Of a stretch of DNA of 64,000 nt, positions 1-11,550 are shown piece after piece. The stretch comes from Xanthostigma xanthostigma (Eukaryota; Arthropoda; Insecta; Raphidioptera; Raphidiidae). The number at the start of each line of letters is the position of its first letter. Within the stretch, counting starts at the first letter, position 1. The position numbers and the translations under genes were made by a program. The notes beneath the pieces were generated by a model that worked only from the letters and a program-made list of their open reading frames with translations, made no database searches and was not told the origin of the DNA. Where the stretch lies: assembly GCA_963575645.1 (NCBI GenBank), contig OY754465.1, forward strand, positions 38,962,401-39,026,400. Reading direction: 5' to 3'.

Positions 1-180
1 GAAAACACTGTCAAAAAATCTAGTTCGACGATGATCCTCAATTTTTAATTGTCTATACATACAAATATTAAAAGCACTGTGGTTGAAACAAAAATAAAAA
101 AAATAAAGAATAGTAGTACCACAACAGTTTTATTAGCGGATGTACATTTCGGGAGCTATGCTCTTATCTTCGGCAAACAC
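1..180 (-). repeat. Family E retroposon fragment, cut by the window edge
   Basis: Positions 119-176 are the reverse complement of 44450-44510 (GAAGATGAGAGCATAGCTCC, then an AATAAAACTG stretch). The part at 68-92 (CACTGTGGTTGAAACAAAAA) matches 44408-44430 in the same orientation, so the copy carries an inverted tail like its partner. The 5' side runs off the window. Retroposon of uncertain class, possibly Penelope-like. Confidence 0.6.
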
Positions 181-229
181 TAAACTCTATACATATTTCT
201 TCATAAGAACAGCATTGTAAAATTTCAAA

Positions 230-520
230 ACGATCGCGATCCTGCGAAAAGAATAACTATTCCTTGCAACAATGTATAAAGATTTTATACTTCATTTTTT
301 ACAGTTTCCATTTTGAAACAACACTTTTCTACGCATTTTGATAGAAATTTTGCTTGAAAAGCTATATTTTTCTATCTATTTTGTTTTTCAAGGAGTACTG
401 AGTACTACCTAATGTTCTATGTAATAAAATGTTAGACTGTTCATGCATTTAATAAACAAATTTTTAGGTCATTGTCAAATCAAATTTTCTGACAATGCGT
501 TTTGCAACCCTGCATAAATA
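230..520. repeat. Family F dispersed repeat
   Basis: This is a diverged copy of 40366-40697. Shared blocks include CGATCCTGC, AAACAACGTTTCT-like sequence and TTTAGCTTGAAAAGC-like sequence. The right end (TTAGGTCATTGTCAAATCAA, 466-485) is the inverse of the left end of the 40.4 kb copy, so the family probably has inverted termini. A further diverged piece lies near 8130-8200. No coding capacity. Confidence 0.5.
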
Positions 521-893
521 TGTAAAACATAGTTTACTTCTATTAACCCAAGTTTAAATGAATAATGAAAAGTAATGGAAAAACAATTAGATAATACTGT
601 TATCACTATAGCACGCAGTTAAAATTTCAAACAATTAAACGATTACTATTGCGTAATATGAAAATTCACGCTGAGGCAATCTAAACGTCAATATTTTACA
701 CGGGTAGAAAATATATCGACCAGGCATAGGTAGGTGTTATGATTGCTCAATGTTTAGCTTTTACCTGTCATAAAACGTGAACAATTCTGCTGTGACACTG
801 TATCAATTAATAAAAATTAATGGGTTTCTACAAATGTAAATACAATACATGCTTATCGTTGTATATTCGTATAGACTATAGAGCAGGGGCGGG
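521..893. other. Unassigned AT-rich DNA
   Basis: I see no paired repeat, TIR or meaningful ORF in this stretch. Confidence 0.5.
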
Positions 894-1110
894 CAAATCT
901 TTTGATCGACGGGCCACATAGCTGATGAAAATTTGACCGCGGGCCGGATTGCTGACGAAAATTTCACTGCGGGCCAAAAAGGACCCCGCACGGAACATAT
1001 GGGAATCGGGCCTCGGTTAAAATCTTCCATACTCGGGGATATTATCCAAAAATCGACGCTGATCAAAAGTCTCCATGGGCACGAAGTCCGGAAATGCGAT
1101 CCCGGGGAGT
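894..1110 (+). mobile_element. hAT-like MITE fragment (one end)
   Basis: It begins CAGGGGCGGGCAAATC and continues with repeated GCGGGCC blocks (930-980). That is the usual look of hAT terminal regions starting CAGGGGTGGGCAA. The local GC content is clearly higher than the surroundings. No opposite TIR is visible, so this is a one-ended or decayed copy. Two ORFs of 63 and 119 codons here are by-products of the GC-rich sequence. Confidence 0.55.
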
Positions 1111-1594
1111 TATTATTATTTTGATTGCAATAAAAGTATACTTTAACGTAGTGTGATTTCAATGTTTAAAAGAAGCCACACCGTTAACAATACCAGTGAA
1201 ACTGGTTAGATCTTTAATGGAGATTTATACCCAATAATTCCCTATAATAGGTTTAAGAAAAGAAAGAGCAGAGATGCAGTGTAATAAAACAATGTATTTT
1301 AAACAACAAAAAAAAACACAAAACAATTAATGTTGATAATAATTAACAAATTAGAATTTGACAAAAAAGAAATAAGAATTCACAGGAAAAAAAAGGCTTG
1401 TAAAAATTGTGAACAACGGACGACAGATCTCTCTTCTGTACAACAGCTCATGGCCGGTATTTATAGACGAATCGATGTCCGTGTTGTCCAATTATGCAAT
1501 TTAAATAAATTATATTTTGATCTCTGTCAGATCACAGCTAGTAACACTGGTTGCGGTCTGACAGGATATTTATGAAAAAGAAAAAAATGATAAA
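1111..1594. other. Unassigned stretch with an 81-codon ORF
   Basis: An ATG-initiated ORF at 1330-1575 encodes a lysine-rich start followed by undistinguished sequence. I recognise no domain, and nothing in context (splice sites, neighbouring exons) supports it as a gene. Confidence 0.4.
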
Positions 1595-1870
1595 TTTAGA
1601 AATACATAAATTTATAAATGTTTATTATAAAAAAAGGTAATCGCTGCAGTCCGGTCCTGTCGGGTATATTTTAATGAAATTTTGGCGGCACATTTTTATC
1701 TGTAATAGTGGGTTAAATTTCAGTTTTGAAACAATTCAGAAATAGTTTTTGGTATTTTTGGGTTAAAAAATTTTTTCAACCTCTAAAAACCACCCTTAAA
1801 GTAGCCCGATTGGCCCCATTTTAAATAGGCTTCGTACGGTGATAACATGTGGAACAAACTTGTGTTTTTT
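1595..1870 (-). repeat. Family B dispersed repeat
   Basis: This is the reverse complement of 48108-48380. Diagnostic blocks here are GTCCGGTCCTGTCGGG (1650-1665), CCACCCTTAAAGTAGCCCGA (1790-1809) and TAGGCTTCGTACGGTG (1827-1842). In the sense direction these read TGGGCCCAATCGGGCCACTT-like and AATCGGCCCGACAGGACCGG-like. Non-coding; element class not recognised. Confidence 0.65.
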
Positions 1871-2145
1871 TTTACTCTCCGGTTAAAGAAAACTCTTTAT
1901 AATGCAATAAATACCCGGTCCCTTCAATTTCACTATATCGAGTTTACACTATACATAATTTTAAATTGCAGATCAAATGCTGTTTCACAAATCGAACAAA
2001 CATTTTTACGCCTAAAATATGCTTGAGAATACAGAGAAACCTGATAAGTTAAATGCGTAAAAAATCTCTTAAATTCCGCATGTGAAATCCCATCTGAATT
2101 TTTTTTTTCTTTGCACACAAAAAGCTAGTACCTACTTCAACTAAG

Positions 2146-2352
2146 TATATATGTCACCGTAAAATTGTAAATACCTTAGGTTGTAATCTGTCTCGCGAGA
2201 TTGTGAACTGTCGAAAGATTGTGAACCTCAACGTAATAATAATACATTAAATTGTAAGCAGTACGTTGAGGTTCACAATCTTTCGACAGTTCACAATCTC
2301 GCGAGACAGATTACAACCTAACGGTATTTACAATTTTACGGTGACATATATA
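2146..2352. mobile_element. Palindromic MITE, 90 bp arms
   Basis: The left arm (2146-2235) and right arm (2262-2352) are near-perfect inverted repeats with one single-base indel, around a 26 bp loop. The outer termini read TATATATGTCACCGTAAAAT and each arm contains CTCGCGAGA. Flanking TA-rich DNA suggests insertion into a (TA)n target. There is no ORF, so it depends on a transposase elsewhere. Confidence 0.85.
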
Positions 2353-3220
2353 TAACTTTTATACTGATGGTTTTATTATTTTTTGCAACATAAATTACAT
2401 ATGTTCTACACTGATTTTAAAAATATTTTGCAAGGCCTGTCCATTACGTAGCAAGTCCTGCATAAATTTAAATTCGCAATGGATCATAACTGAAAATTTA
2501 TATGTCATTTTTCTACAGTTTCTTTTCCAAAATACATTTTTTACAGATTTCTGTTATATTCTATGCTTGAGATTTTAAAAATAATTTTCAAATTACCATT
2601 AAAAATATATATCTATCTTGAATGATTATTTCATTTATATTTCGTACAAAAAAAGAAAACGTAGTCTAAAAATTTAAACTAAGATTCAAAACTTATATTT
2701 TTCATTAATTTGACCGTACGGCAGGTATACGGATACATTTTTTTTTGGTTCCGGCTTAACTCAAAACTACTGAACCGATTTACTATAGTTATACATCAGG
2801 AAATAGTCAAAGACTAGCTAATTTAAATAAATCGATACTAGTTATTATAACTGGAATTATAACGTCTCTGTACTAATTATAGTACAGTTAGTAAGCACTA
2901 AGTTATTAAGGGAAAAAACAGCTGATATTATGAAAAGCAATTAAAAGTTAAGCAATTAAAATTAATTGCCATATTTTCCGTTATTAAGTCTCTTAACCTA
3001 CAAAATATCAACACAGATAAGAATAAGTTCAACTTGTCCTATCCAAGTATATACAATGTACATTGTATATAATATTCGTAGTGCATAAACCAAAGTACCT
3101 CCTGACACGATACACCACACACATTGATTGTTCTTCCTGCAGCCATACAATATGTCGTCAGATGAATTTTATTTATACAGTACCAGTCAAAAGTTCCGCC
3201 TTGATATCAATTGAATTTTA
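2353..3220. other. Unassigned DNA with a 22 bp palindrome
   Basis: 3049-3070 is a perfect 22 bp palindrome (ATATACAATGTACATTGTAT plus AT). Around 2755-2790 the phrase AAAACTACTGAACCGATTTA resembles the subterminal wording of many insect Helitrons or LINE 3' ends, but I cannot bound an element. Confidence 0.4.
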
Positions 3221-3585
3221 GGTCCTCCGGTACACGGGTTAGCTATTTATTAATTTGAGTTTCAAACCGGTTCACGATGGGATCATATGAGACGTTTCTT
3301 ACGTCAGAGAATGGGGTGCCACACATGGATCGACAGAAACGTGACCGATTTGAAATTAGTTTCAAACTGGTTGTGTGCGACTGTGTTTGCAGCAATTTCA
3401 GTTGTATGGTTGTGCGTTTTACTTATGTGAGGTAGCAGCAACCATCTTTATTAATTCAGATTCTGTCGATCTCGTGTGCGAACAAAGAACCTCAATTGAT
3501 TGCAAACCGATTGCATAACAGTCGCGTCCTGAACCGGTTTGAAACTCAAATTGCAAAACAGTTGACCCGTGTGCGGAGCGGTTTA
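3221..3585. mobile_element. MITE with about 60 bp TIRs
   Basis: The left end (GGTCCTCCGGTACACGGGTT, then TTTGAGTTTCAAACCGGTTC) is the inverse of the right end (GAACCGGTTTGAAACTCAAA, then GACCCGTGTGCGGAGCGGTT). The G-rich start and short AT flanks would fit a PIF/Harbinger-type MITE, but no clean 3 bp TSD is visible. No coding region. Confidence 0.7.
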
Positions 3586-3610
3586 GATTTTTGAAAAATC
3601 TGAAAATACG

Positions 3611-3672
3611 TTACTTCCACCATATCAGACCCGTTCTTCCACCATATCAGACCCGTTCTTCCACCACATATT
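3611..3672 (+). repeat. 22 bp short tandem repeat within family C
   Basis: CTTCCACCATATCAGACCCG(TT) occurs twice exactly (3614-3635, 3636-3657) and a third, partial unit follows (3658-3671). The same motif reappears as a 1.5-unit copy at 11190-11224. The following sequences (3690-3790 and 11440-11510, with TTCTTCGGTTTAGAGG-like wording) also correspond, so the tandem is part of a larger dispersed repeat. Confidence 0.7.
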
Positions 3673-3680
3673 TCATTTTT

Positions 3681-4480
3681 CTTTTGTGATATTTTTATAT
3701 TTAAAATAGTTTGATATTCTTTTAACGTCTATTTTATTCCCGTTGCAGATTTTAAATTATTCTTCGGTTTAGAGGTACAATAACTAAATATTATGCCAAA
3801 CTCCAATTCTCTAATTAATCAGAAATTGGGGTAGAATTTCCGAACAAAAATATTTTCTGTCTAATATATTTAAATATATTATTGCTTGTATACTAAACAA
3901 CGGTGTGAATATTGAAACAAAGTTGACGAAAATTCTAGTTAGTTTGTAAAGCTTTAAAAGGTGTTCTTAACTTCTGTTAAATTCACTTCCGTTTATCACT
4001 AAAGCCATATAATCAATTTAGAAACCTAAAATTAATAAACTATTGTGTCCAGTAAAAAATAACAATATTTCTTTTCTCCAGAATAATGGGTTACTCGCAC
4101 TGCATACATATTATTTTAGGTAAGTAAATAGAACTTAATAATATAGTTTGATCATTGCGTCATATATCAACAAGTGTCAAAGTTACAAAAAAAAAAAACC
4201 GTGCATGTTCGTATCTTTTATATTGGCTAATAAAAATTTGATCGTAACTATTTTATTTCTATCATTTTTCGAAGATAAACAAATATAAACGAAGTGCTTT
4301 TTCCAATATAGTACCTACTGCATAAAATAAGGGTTACGATTTTACGTCTGGTTCGGATGTCTACTTTTCCTTTATGCTAATGGACGTTGTAGTCCAGCAA
4401 TTCTCAGTCAGTTGAACTGGTGCGAGAAACCATATTTTGTAAGAAAAAAAGCGCGTGTGTATTAGCTCCGACGCACGACT
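3681..4480. other. Tail of family C, then unassigned DNA
   Basis: The first 120 bp match the 3' part of the 11.2-11.55 kb copy. After that I see only AT-rich sequence with an A-run at 4187-4198. Confidence 0.4.
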
Positions 4481-4696
4481 GGAGTTTACTCCTTAGATAT
4501 GAAGTGTGATGTATTCCATCTCATTCTTTCGCACGTTAAGTCCTACAGATATATATATTTGTCTCATTTGAAGCAGAGGAGCGTAACGCCACACTTAAAG
4601 CGGTGGAGCGTAACGCCTCACTAATTGATTTTACTACTCCTAAATTTCCGTACCGGACCTTATAACTCAAAATCGTTTCTTAAGGAGTAAACTTCA
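4481..4696. mobile_element. MITE-like hairpin ending GTTTACTCCTTA
   Basis: GGAGTTTACTCCTTAG at the left is inverted at the right as TTCTTAAGGAGTAAACTTC. Inside is a 1.8-copy tandem of GGAGCGTAACGCC (4577-4622). The 63494-63640 hairpin has related termini (TACTCCTTAAATTT), suggesting a family. TIRs are only about 17 bp, hence moderate confidence. Confidence 0.45.
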
Positions 4697-6577
4697 AAAA
4701 CATTCAGTCAATGAAAATTTTTTTCAAAGTTTGTTGAAAGCTTTGAATTAATAAAAACCAATGTCATGTACCTAAATATGAAAAAGTACTAGCTGCAAAT
4801 TGTTTTGACTCAATGTACTTACAATGTACATTGTACATATTATACGTCTATAACAGTACTCTCCAGAGATGTGTAAACATTCAAATTGTAATAGAGTATG
4901 GTCGTTTTTTTTTAGATCTATAGAGTTACCTTGGTTACTGTAATTGAGGATTTTTTGAAAATAAGCTTTGCTTAAATTGCAACTGTCAAAAATAACTTGA
5001 CGTTTAAAATTTTAAGACATAATACCTTTGCACCAAGATGAATGTGTAAAAGAAAACCTACGGATGTTCGAAAAATGGGTGTTGAAAATGCACATTTATA
5101 TAAATTAAAAATAGTTCAATTAAAAACTCAGCTATTTTATAGGAGATAATGCAAAAAATGTAATACGCATCTCGACTCGTGTGGCTGTTAAACATGCTGA
5201 CGTTAGTTATTGAATATTGTCTCTTACTCGTCACTGTTCAATGCCCTTATTCTGTTGGTAGCCTTTTCTACGAGCAGCTTCTTCTTGTTAATTTTGATGT
5301 TACAAGGTGCGCGTGCATCGTACATTTTATATAGCGCGCCAAAGTAAGTATAAATATTAAATACAATGAAAAATAGTGACCTAAAACTATACTAATTTTA
5401 TAAAAAGTTGAAGTTTTTAAGTACTACCTTATTCGATTTCAAAAATGTTTTCACCAATATTTGGAATGGACCTTCAGAATGAACATAATATATATAATAT
5501 ATATTAGCACCTTAAATTGTAAGCGCTTTTTTCTGGTGAGCAGGACTAGTGGTTTAATAAAACTTTCAACATTATAATATCAATTACACGTTTAGTCGTA
5601 ATGCATTAGAAAGCTATAAACTATAAGTTTCTTTCCACTTTTTCCTTAGGAAAATGTGCAAAGCAACTATAAATCACATAACATAATCTGTGGTAGAAAC
5701 TATGTAATCGCAACTATTTTCTGAACAGTTAAAGACTTCTTGTCGAGTTCTGTGTATACATACCTACACCGTTTTTATATTTTTCCACGAAATAATGATT
5801 AAATGAGTAAGCGAATTTCTCCTTTCGGAAAGTGTTTTTTACTTCACAAAAGAGTAAATTATTTTCCTTTATAACAAAGTGTTGTCCTGAAAATAATTGG
5901 ATTTAACACAAAAAGATTATTAAAGGTAAATAAATATTTGTTTATAAATTCAATGTAGCAACACTTCGTCAATATTAATTTTATATAGAAAAATATAAAT
6001 TATTGTGTAATCAAAATCGGCTACCTTGAGATAAAGTTTAAGTTTATTTTTTATAAATTTTTTCGTTAATCACAATTAATATTAATAAAATGATTAACGA
6101 TTTTTTATAGACATAACAGCTATTTTTACATTCAGAAAGTACATATATAAGGATTTTATATTCGGTACTATTTGTATTAATTATTAATTTTCTTAAAATA
6201 CATTTCATGCGGTGTATTTACTTTAGAAGAACTCAATACAAGGCAAAGAATAACTATTTATTTACTGAGTCCTTTATTGATCAACGTTTTGTCAATAATC
6301 GTGTCCACTTCAGAACCTTAAAAATTATCTGATATTATTTTATGAAATTGTGAACCAGCGCTTCTCAAACTGTGCTACGTGAAGCCTGCAAAGGTGATAC
6401 GCAATCAATCAGCAGACATAAATGTACCTACGCGCGAATAAAGTAGGTAAACATATTTTACTGAAATTGATTTCGATAGAACATCTCTCTCAATGCAACT
6501 ATGCAGACCCATCATTCTCACTGAATTTTTAGACTTTAAGAATTTCTTGGCAACGTGTGTAATACTTGTTTTATTTG
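4697..6577. other. Long unassigned AT-rich stretch
   Basis: No ORF above 60 codons and no TIR pair is seen. Minor points are an ACAATGTACATTGTACA palindrome at about 4822-4838 and an AT-only palindrome near 5485-5505. A more GC-balanced patch at 5240-5330 has no recognisable content. Confidence 0.4.
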
Positions 6578-6725
6578 TATATATGTTACGGTTAATACAA
6601 GAAAGTAGTTTATTCGCGAATTAACCGGCTAATAATTAACCAAACGTCAAGCATTGGTTAATTCGGGTATTAGTCGGTTAATTCGCGAATTAACTACTTT
6701 CTTGTATTAACCGTAACATATATAT
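6578..6725. mobile_element. Palindromic MITE, about 66 bp arms
   Basis: The left arm (6578-6643) and right arm (6654-6725) are inverted repeats starting TATATATGTTACGGTTAATA, each containing TTCGCGAATTAACC. The loop is about 10 bp. The terminus and the TA-rich insertion site are shared with the elements at 2146 and 38114. Confidence 0.8.
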
Positions 6726-6879
6726 ATAATTCTATTGCATGTTTATCAATATTTTTTTATTATACTAAAAGTTTTATGAATATGTGGGTACATAGGTACA
6801 GCACGATTAAAGATCTTTTTTTAGTGATGTGTTTACGCATTAGAACTAATTGCACACGAATGGTACGTCAAAAAAAATT

Positions 6880-7528
6880 ACCAATTGGGCGACGGGGCCA
6901 TCCCAACTACAAAAATATTGAGATTTGATATAGTAGGTATAATAAAGAAAATAAAATTTTTGATATCGCGTTTGGTGACACGGGTAACGGCTAGTATTAA
7001 ATATTATTATATTTGTTCGTTAGCATTGTTACCTGCATAATAGATATGCTGCATGTCAACCAAAAAAGTATCAAAGCATGCCTAGCTAATTTCTTTCTGA
7101 CATATCTGCAGAACAAAAGAACAGCTGATTTTTTTATATTTAAAATATATCCAAAACTATAAAGTTTAGAAAAAAACGTTTTCAACAAAACTTTTTTGAA
7201 AAAATAGATGTAATAATAGACCATTATGAAATGTATACCATTATTATATAAGAAACAACGTTATAGCATATATCTATTCTGCACATGCGCCGATTTTTGC
7301 GAAACACAATGGAGATCTTCATATTTGGATATCAAACATCATCCCAAAATTTGGTTTCAATCCGTTTGACCTGTATGGTGTATACAGATAAAAAGACTCA
7401 CAAACATTTTCCTATAATATGTTTTTTGGATTGGGGCGATCTCAAAACGAAAAATATTGAAAAAATTGGAAAAGTTAATTTTGACCTAAATCAGTACCAT
7501 TCCCCACTTGTGGTGTTGGAATGGTAAA
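6880..7528 (+). repeat. Family A repeat, copy 1
   Basis: It begins CCAATTGGGCGACGGGGCCA and passes an internal Helitron-like end (GGTAACGGCTAGT, 6983-6995). It carries the CTGCACATGCGCCGATTT block and ends CCACTTGTGGTGTTGGAATGG. The final ACCATTCCCCACTTGTGGTG...GGAATGGT can fold into a hairpin. ORFs at 6997-7224 and 7285-7527 are chance frames in the repeat and recur degraded in other copies. Confidence 0.85.
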
Positions 7529-8886
7529 ATCCACGGCAGTATAACATGTCTATAGAATTTGTAATAGACAATCTATAAATCCGGGTGAAGCCGGACTTGG
7601 CTGCTATAAAACAAGGTGTTTTATAAAAATAATATTCTGATGTGATTTGATTCCGTTTAATGATGAATAAAATTTGACAGATTTGCATGAACATTCCGTT
7701 AATTAAAAAGTAAACCAATTTTCCATTTAATTAATTGCACTACGCTGATTGTTTATAGAATGATCGATTTGTTTACCTTTTAATTAAAATTTTAGACCAT
7801 AGGTACCTATTCGTATATTTTTTTTTTTATAATTGACTACCAAAATTACAAAATTACTTTTCTGTAAATGGTATACAAAACCTTGACCTATTTACACTGG
7901 GAAGTCGTTGTAATGGGACCGAAAAAAGAAATCAAATTTTTTAACATTTCTTCATATTTCAAAGTCACTACATTAATTTTACACTATTTTTGAAAATTAG
8001 TATTTGCTTGTATGTACGTGTACGACGTGATTATTTCTTTCCAGTACAACTCGATAAAAGAAATACTATCGACTCTTTTAGGGTGTTGACGCGGATTTAT
8101 CTAAACTGTGCAATTAACATACTTTTTAGTAGAATTTACCTTTTGAAATATTATTCATGCATTTTTGATCAAAATTTAGCTTGTAAACGATCTTTTTTTA
8201 TGTAGAAAACTTATTTGTTTAGCTTGGTGTCTGATATTCTACGTATAATAGAAATTCAAAACAGCGATAAAAAGTTTAATATTATTGCAACCTATCTTGA
8301 ACATTTCTAGGACATTGAAACTCGACACTAAATATCCAAGGAACCGGTGGAAGTAGCGTCCCTTACCTACTGTTAGATGTTATATTCTGATGAAAAATAA
8401 CAGGTCGAAAAACAAGTCAATGCTAAAATTGAAAAAGAAGCTTTCTTTTAGTCAGTTCAGTGGTAATTTATCATTCGGTATTCAGCATGGTTTGTCTGTA
8501 TATATATACATTGTTTACTTTATGACTCGAACCTTTTGTTCCATTCACCGAGCAAGTCCATTAAGCATTGCCGAAATGGCCTTGTTTGTATGCCGTAGAC
8601 CGTCTATATTATGTCTACTTTACAAGATTATCTCTGGATGTGACCATTTTTTCAATGGTTTTATTGTTTCAGTAGATCGTCACAGCACTAATTTAAAAAG
8701 TCTAAACATTAAGAATGAATCATTACACTTCTGAATTGTTGCAACAAGAATAATAAAATGAAAACAAAAGAAATAGTAAGCAAGGTTTATAAATGGACAA
8801 CATCTCAAGCGAATCCTTTAATGTTTAGTGTAGAGGTCTCTTGGCCTTGGAAATATCTAACTCTACATCACCAAGCATTTATAATG
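7529..8886. other. Unassigned, with weak repeat traces
   Basis: ATCCGGGTGAAGCCGGACTT (7579-7598) looks like a decayed Helitron 3' hairpin. 8130-8200 resembles family F (TTTTTGATCAAAATTTAGCT). A 114-codon ATG ORF at 8390-8734 is basic at its N-terminus and has no domain I recognise. Its reverse strand looks equally protein-like, so I do not call a gene. Confidence 0.35.
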
Positions 8887-9010
8887 GGTGTGTTCGTTGG
8901 TTTCTCCTTTTTTAAAAGTTCCATTAAAATGATGGAAATAGCATGCGCAGTCCTAAAACACTCATCATTTTGATGGAAATTTTCAAAAATAAGAAACCAA
9001 CGAACACACC
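8887..9010. mobile_element. 124 bp palindromic MITE
   Basis: GGTGTGTTCGTTGGTTTCTC at the left is inverted at the right as AAGAAACCAACGAACACACC. Homology continues inward (CCATTAAAATGATGGAA against TCATTTTGATGGAAATTTTC), giving arms of about 48 bp. It accounts for the C-terminal half of a 71-codon ORF at 8758-8973. Class unknown. Confidence 0.75.
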
Positions 9011-10292
9011 TAAACACAGTCTAAATCGTTGGTCATCACACACTAAACAAAAAAAAAGTGTCCTCGGTATTCTCAAAACATGTTAACAGATGAAGTAAAG
9101 GAGTTTCTGACAATAGAGATTTGCGTCTTTTCCGTGGCATTTTATCGAATTACACTAGCAAAATATGAGGAGGAGACAGTAAAAACATATTAACATATTA
9201 GTAAATATGTATTTGTTTCCACGAGTACCTACCTGAGTAAGTAACGAGAACAAAACAAAATTAAAAATATAATTCGAATTTTAAAATGGGAACTTTACCA
9301 AACTAATATTTCGTGACAAAAGAATTTCCAGTGCAAAGCTTCTATTCCCAAGCATGCCTCATCCACCTTTTTTTATTAAAAATGACTTATTTTACCTAAA
9401 TGAAACAAAAGAAACATATTTTTTTTAAAGATCACATTTTCGGAAAACAAAATGTAACTCTTTTCAATCTTAATTCTTGAAATATATAACGCAGATTCAC
9501 ATGATAAGCGGCTTGAATTTTTGCCAGCTTGCGCACTGAATGAGCGGTTTTGTGAGCTACAAATTATTAAATAACACATTCTTTTTTTTATCCTCAAGGA
9601 TATCTTGTTGCATAATTACATGCTCTTCGAGTATACTCGACGTACTAAAACAAAGTAAAATTGCTACTCTCTCCACGAAAAAGCGTACCTATATAGGTCA
9701 ACAATGAAATTCACGTTTTTATTTAAGAATATAAAACACTTAGTTTCAAATGCTTTTAATGTGTTACTATTGTAGAAAATATGAGAAAGCGACGGCAATG
9801 TAGAACGTGAAAATAAAAACGAGTCAATGACTGCGTTTAAACTTTCGCGGTTTTAATTAGTTCGGATAATCGACGCTCTAGAGTCTAGCCTTAACGTATT
9901 TAAAGTAAATATGCTTAATTGATATTAACTTCCTATTTTATTCTTCAACTTTTAAATGAATATAATTTTAAAGCCCTCTTCAGAATCAATATACGTAGAT
10001 ATTTCGCTAGAGTATAAAAAATAAACACATCGGTAGACGTGGATAGTACATAAAACTGGTCCTATAGAAAAACTCGTAACACACGTTCCATCTGTTTTTA
10101 GCGTAGCAAAACAATACAATATTTAATGTAATTGTTTCGCTATATTGCGTTGTGCGGACGTGTTTTTATCCCGCATTTAGAAAAGTCTTGACCTAAAAAC
10201 GTTCTCTTCATAAAATGGAAGTTGGCACATCGACATATTATTATGTTATACCTACTTAAAAAACTCACCGAGCTACGTAGAATAGTGATGAG
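9011..10292. other. Unassigned AT-rich DNA
   Basis: No paired inverted repeat was found. A 73-codon minus-strand ORF at 9376-9597 has no recognisable features. Confidence 0.4.
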
Positions 10293-10549
10293 AAAAAAAT
10301 TTTTTTTTCTAGTTAGCAACGATTATACCATATTTTTGACGTGATAACGTCATATAAATTGATGAAACGCCTGCTGCACGCACGAAAAAGTGTCACGTTC
10401 CGCCTGAGCCTGAGCGTGCAAGCGAGAGCGCGGTATAAGCGATAGAGAGTCACGATCGGCCCAAGCGTCGGCTTGTACGCATTTCAATGTTTCTTTATTT
10501 CATTAAAAAATGTGGTATAATCGTTGCTAATTAGAAAAAAAAATTTTTT
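10293..10549. mobile_element. MITE with about 45 bp TIRs and GC-rich centre
   Basis: TCTAGTTAGCAACGATTATA followed by CCATATTTTT at the left is mirrored at the right (GGTATAATCGTTGCTAATTA), both bounded by A/T runs. The centre (10368-10490) is markedly GC-rich (GCCTGAGCCTGAGCGTGCAA, GAGAGCGCGGTATAAGCG) and non-coding. This contrast in base composition marks it as foreign to the surrounding DNA. Confidence 0.75.
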
Positions 10550-11184
10550 ATTCTAAATTAATACGGGAGATCCCTTTTATATACTTTAATACATTTTTCA
10601 TCAAAATATTGTTTTTTACTATGTCAGATTCAATTTTAAGCGCCGTGACAGAGTTTTTTCATTAACAAATCAGCTTTTACAAGGGCCGTGTCTCAAACTT
10701 TATTTAAAAAAAAAATTCAAGGAGGTATTATGAAATGTATTTTCATAAAAAAAATAATTTATAACAAATGAAGTCTGACAAATTTATTAACAAAAATTGT
10801 CAGCCAGACAATTTTTTTCAAAAATGGTACATTATTTACTACAAATTGTATAAATTTCAAGCAGGTGTTTTGGAAAAAAAATCATGTTTTTTTAAATTCA
10901 AAAATTCATAAAAAATAACAATTAACAAATTTTTACTAGTCTGGCGGGCGTAACATGTTTCTTACGTGTTTTTCAGCCATTTTCACTTTATAATTTTGAG
11001 GTGTTCGTAGGGGTAACTTTTTCTGTCATGGGAGCTTGGACTAGAAGATGTATTTAGGTTGACCACCTATAGCTAATATCTGAATTGTTTATCATAAACG
11101 AAAAGCTGATCAAATTCTCACTTATATTTTTATACGTAACAGTTCATGCTTCAACAAAGTTAACTTCCAGGATAACTGAATACA
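10550..11184. other. Unassigned, A/T-run rich
   Basis: Many homopolymer runs. Two similar blocks (GACAAATTTATTAACAAAAA and AGACAATTTTTTTCAAAAAT, 10778-10825) hint at local duplication. No gene. Confidence 0.35.
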
Positions 11185-11550
11185 TTTTCACTTCCACCAT
11201 ATAAGACCCGTTCTTCCACCACATATTCTGATTTTTTTCTAACAAATTGAGCGATTCTGTTACCTCTGTTAGATTTGTACAACGCTGTTAATTTTTTGTC
11301 ACTTTCTAACAAATTTAGCATTACATAAATTAAAATGAGACAGAATCTTAACAACGTTGTACAAATCTAAAAGATATTACAGAATAGGTACCTATGTTTT
11401 GATTATGATTTTATCGTAGAATATGGTGTTTTTCTAAAATTTCTCATTGCATTTTCGTTATTCTACCCGAAACTATTCTTCAGTTTAGGAGATACGACAA
11501 TTACCGTTTTCAGTGTACTCAAGTAAACTATTTTAGTTTAGAAGATACGA
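11185..11550 (+). repeat. Family C repeat, copy 2
   Basis: CTTCCACCATATAAGACCCG with a following TTCTTCCACCACATATTCTG matches 3614-3680. The later CGTTATTCTACCCGAAACTA, TTCTTCAGTTTAGGAGATAC stretch matches 3740-3780. Internally TTTCTAACAAATTGAGCGAT and the inverse-like 11300-11320 form a weak hairpin. A 64-codon minus ORF spanning 11160-11354 is incidental. Confidence 0.55.

Noticed and set aside
3611-3672. CRISPR-like array
   Set aside because: Direct 22 bp units are contiguous without spacers, and the context is eukaryotic.
8390-8734. 114-codon ORF as a host gene
   Set aside because: No recognisable domain, low-complexity composition and equally plausible reverse-strand frames; no exon context.
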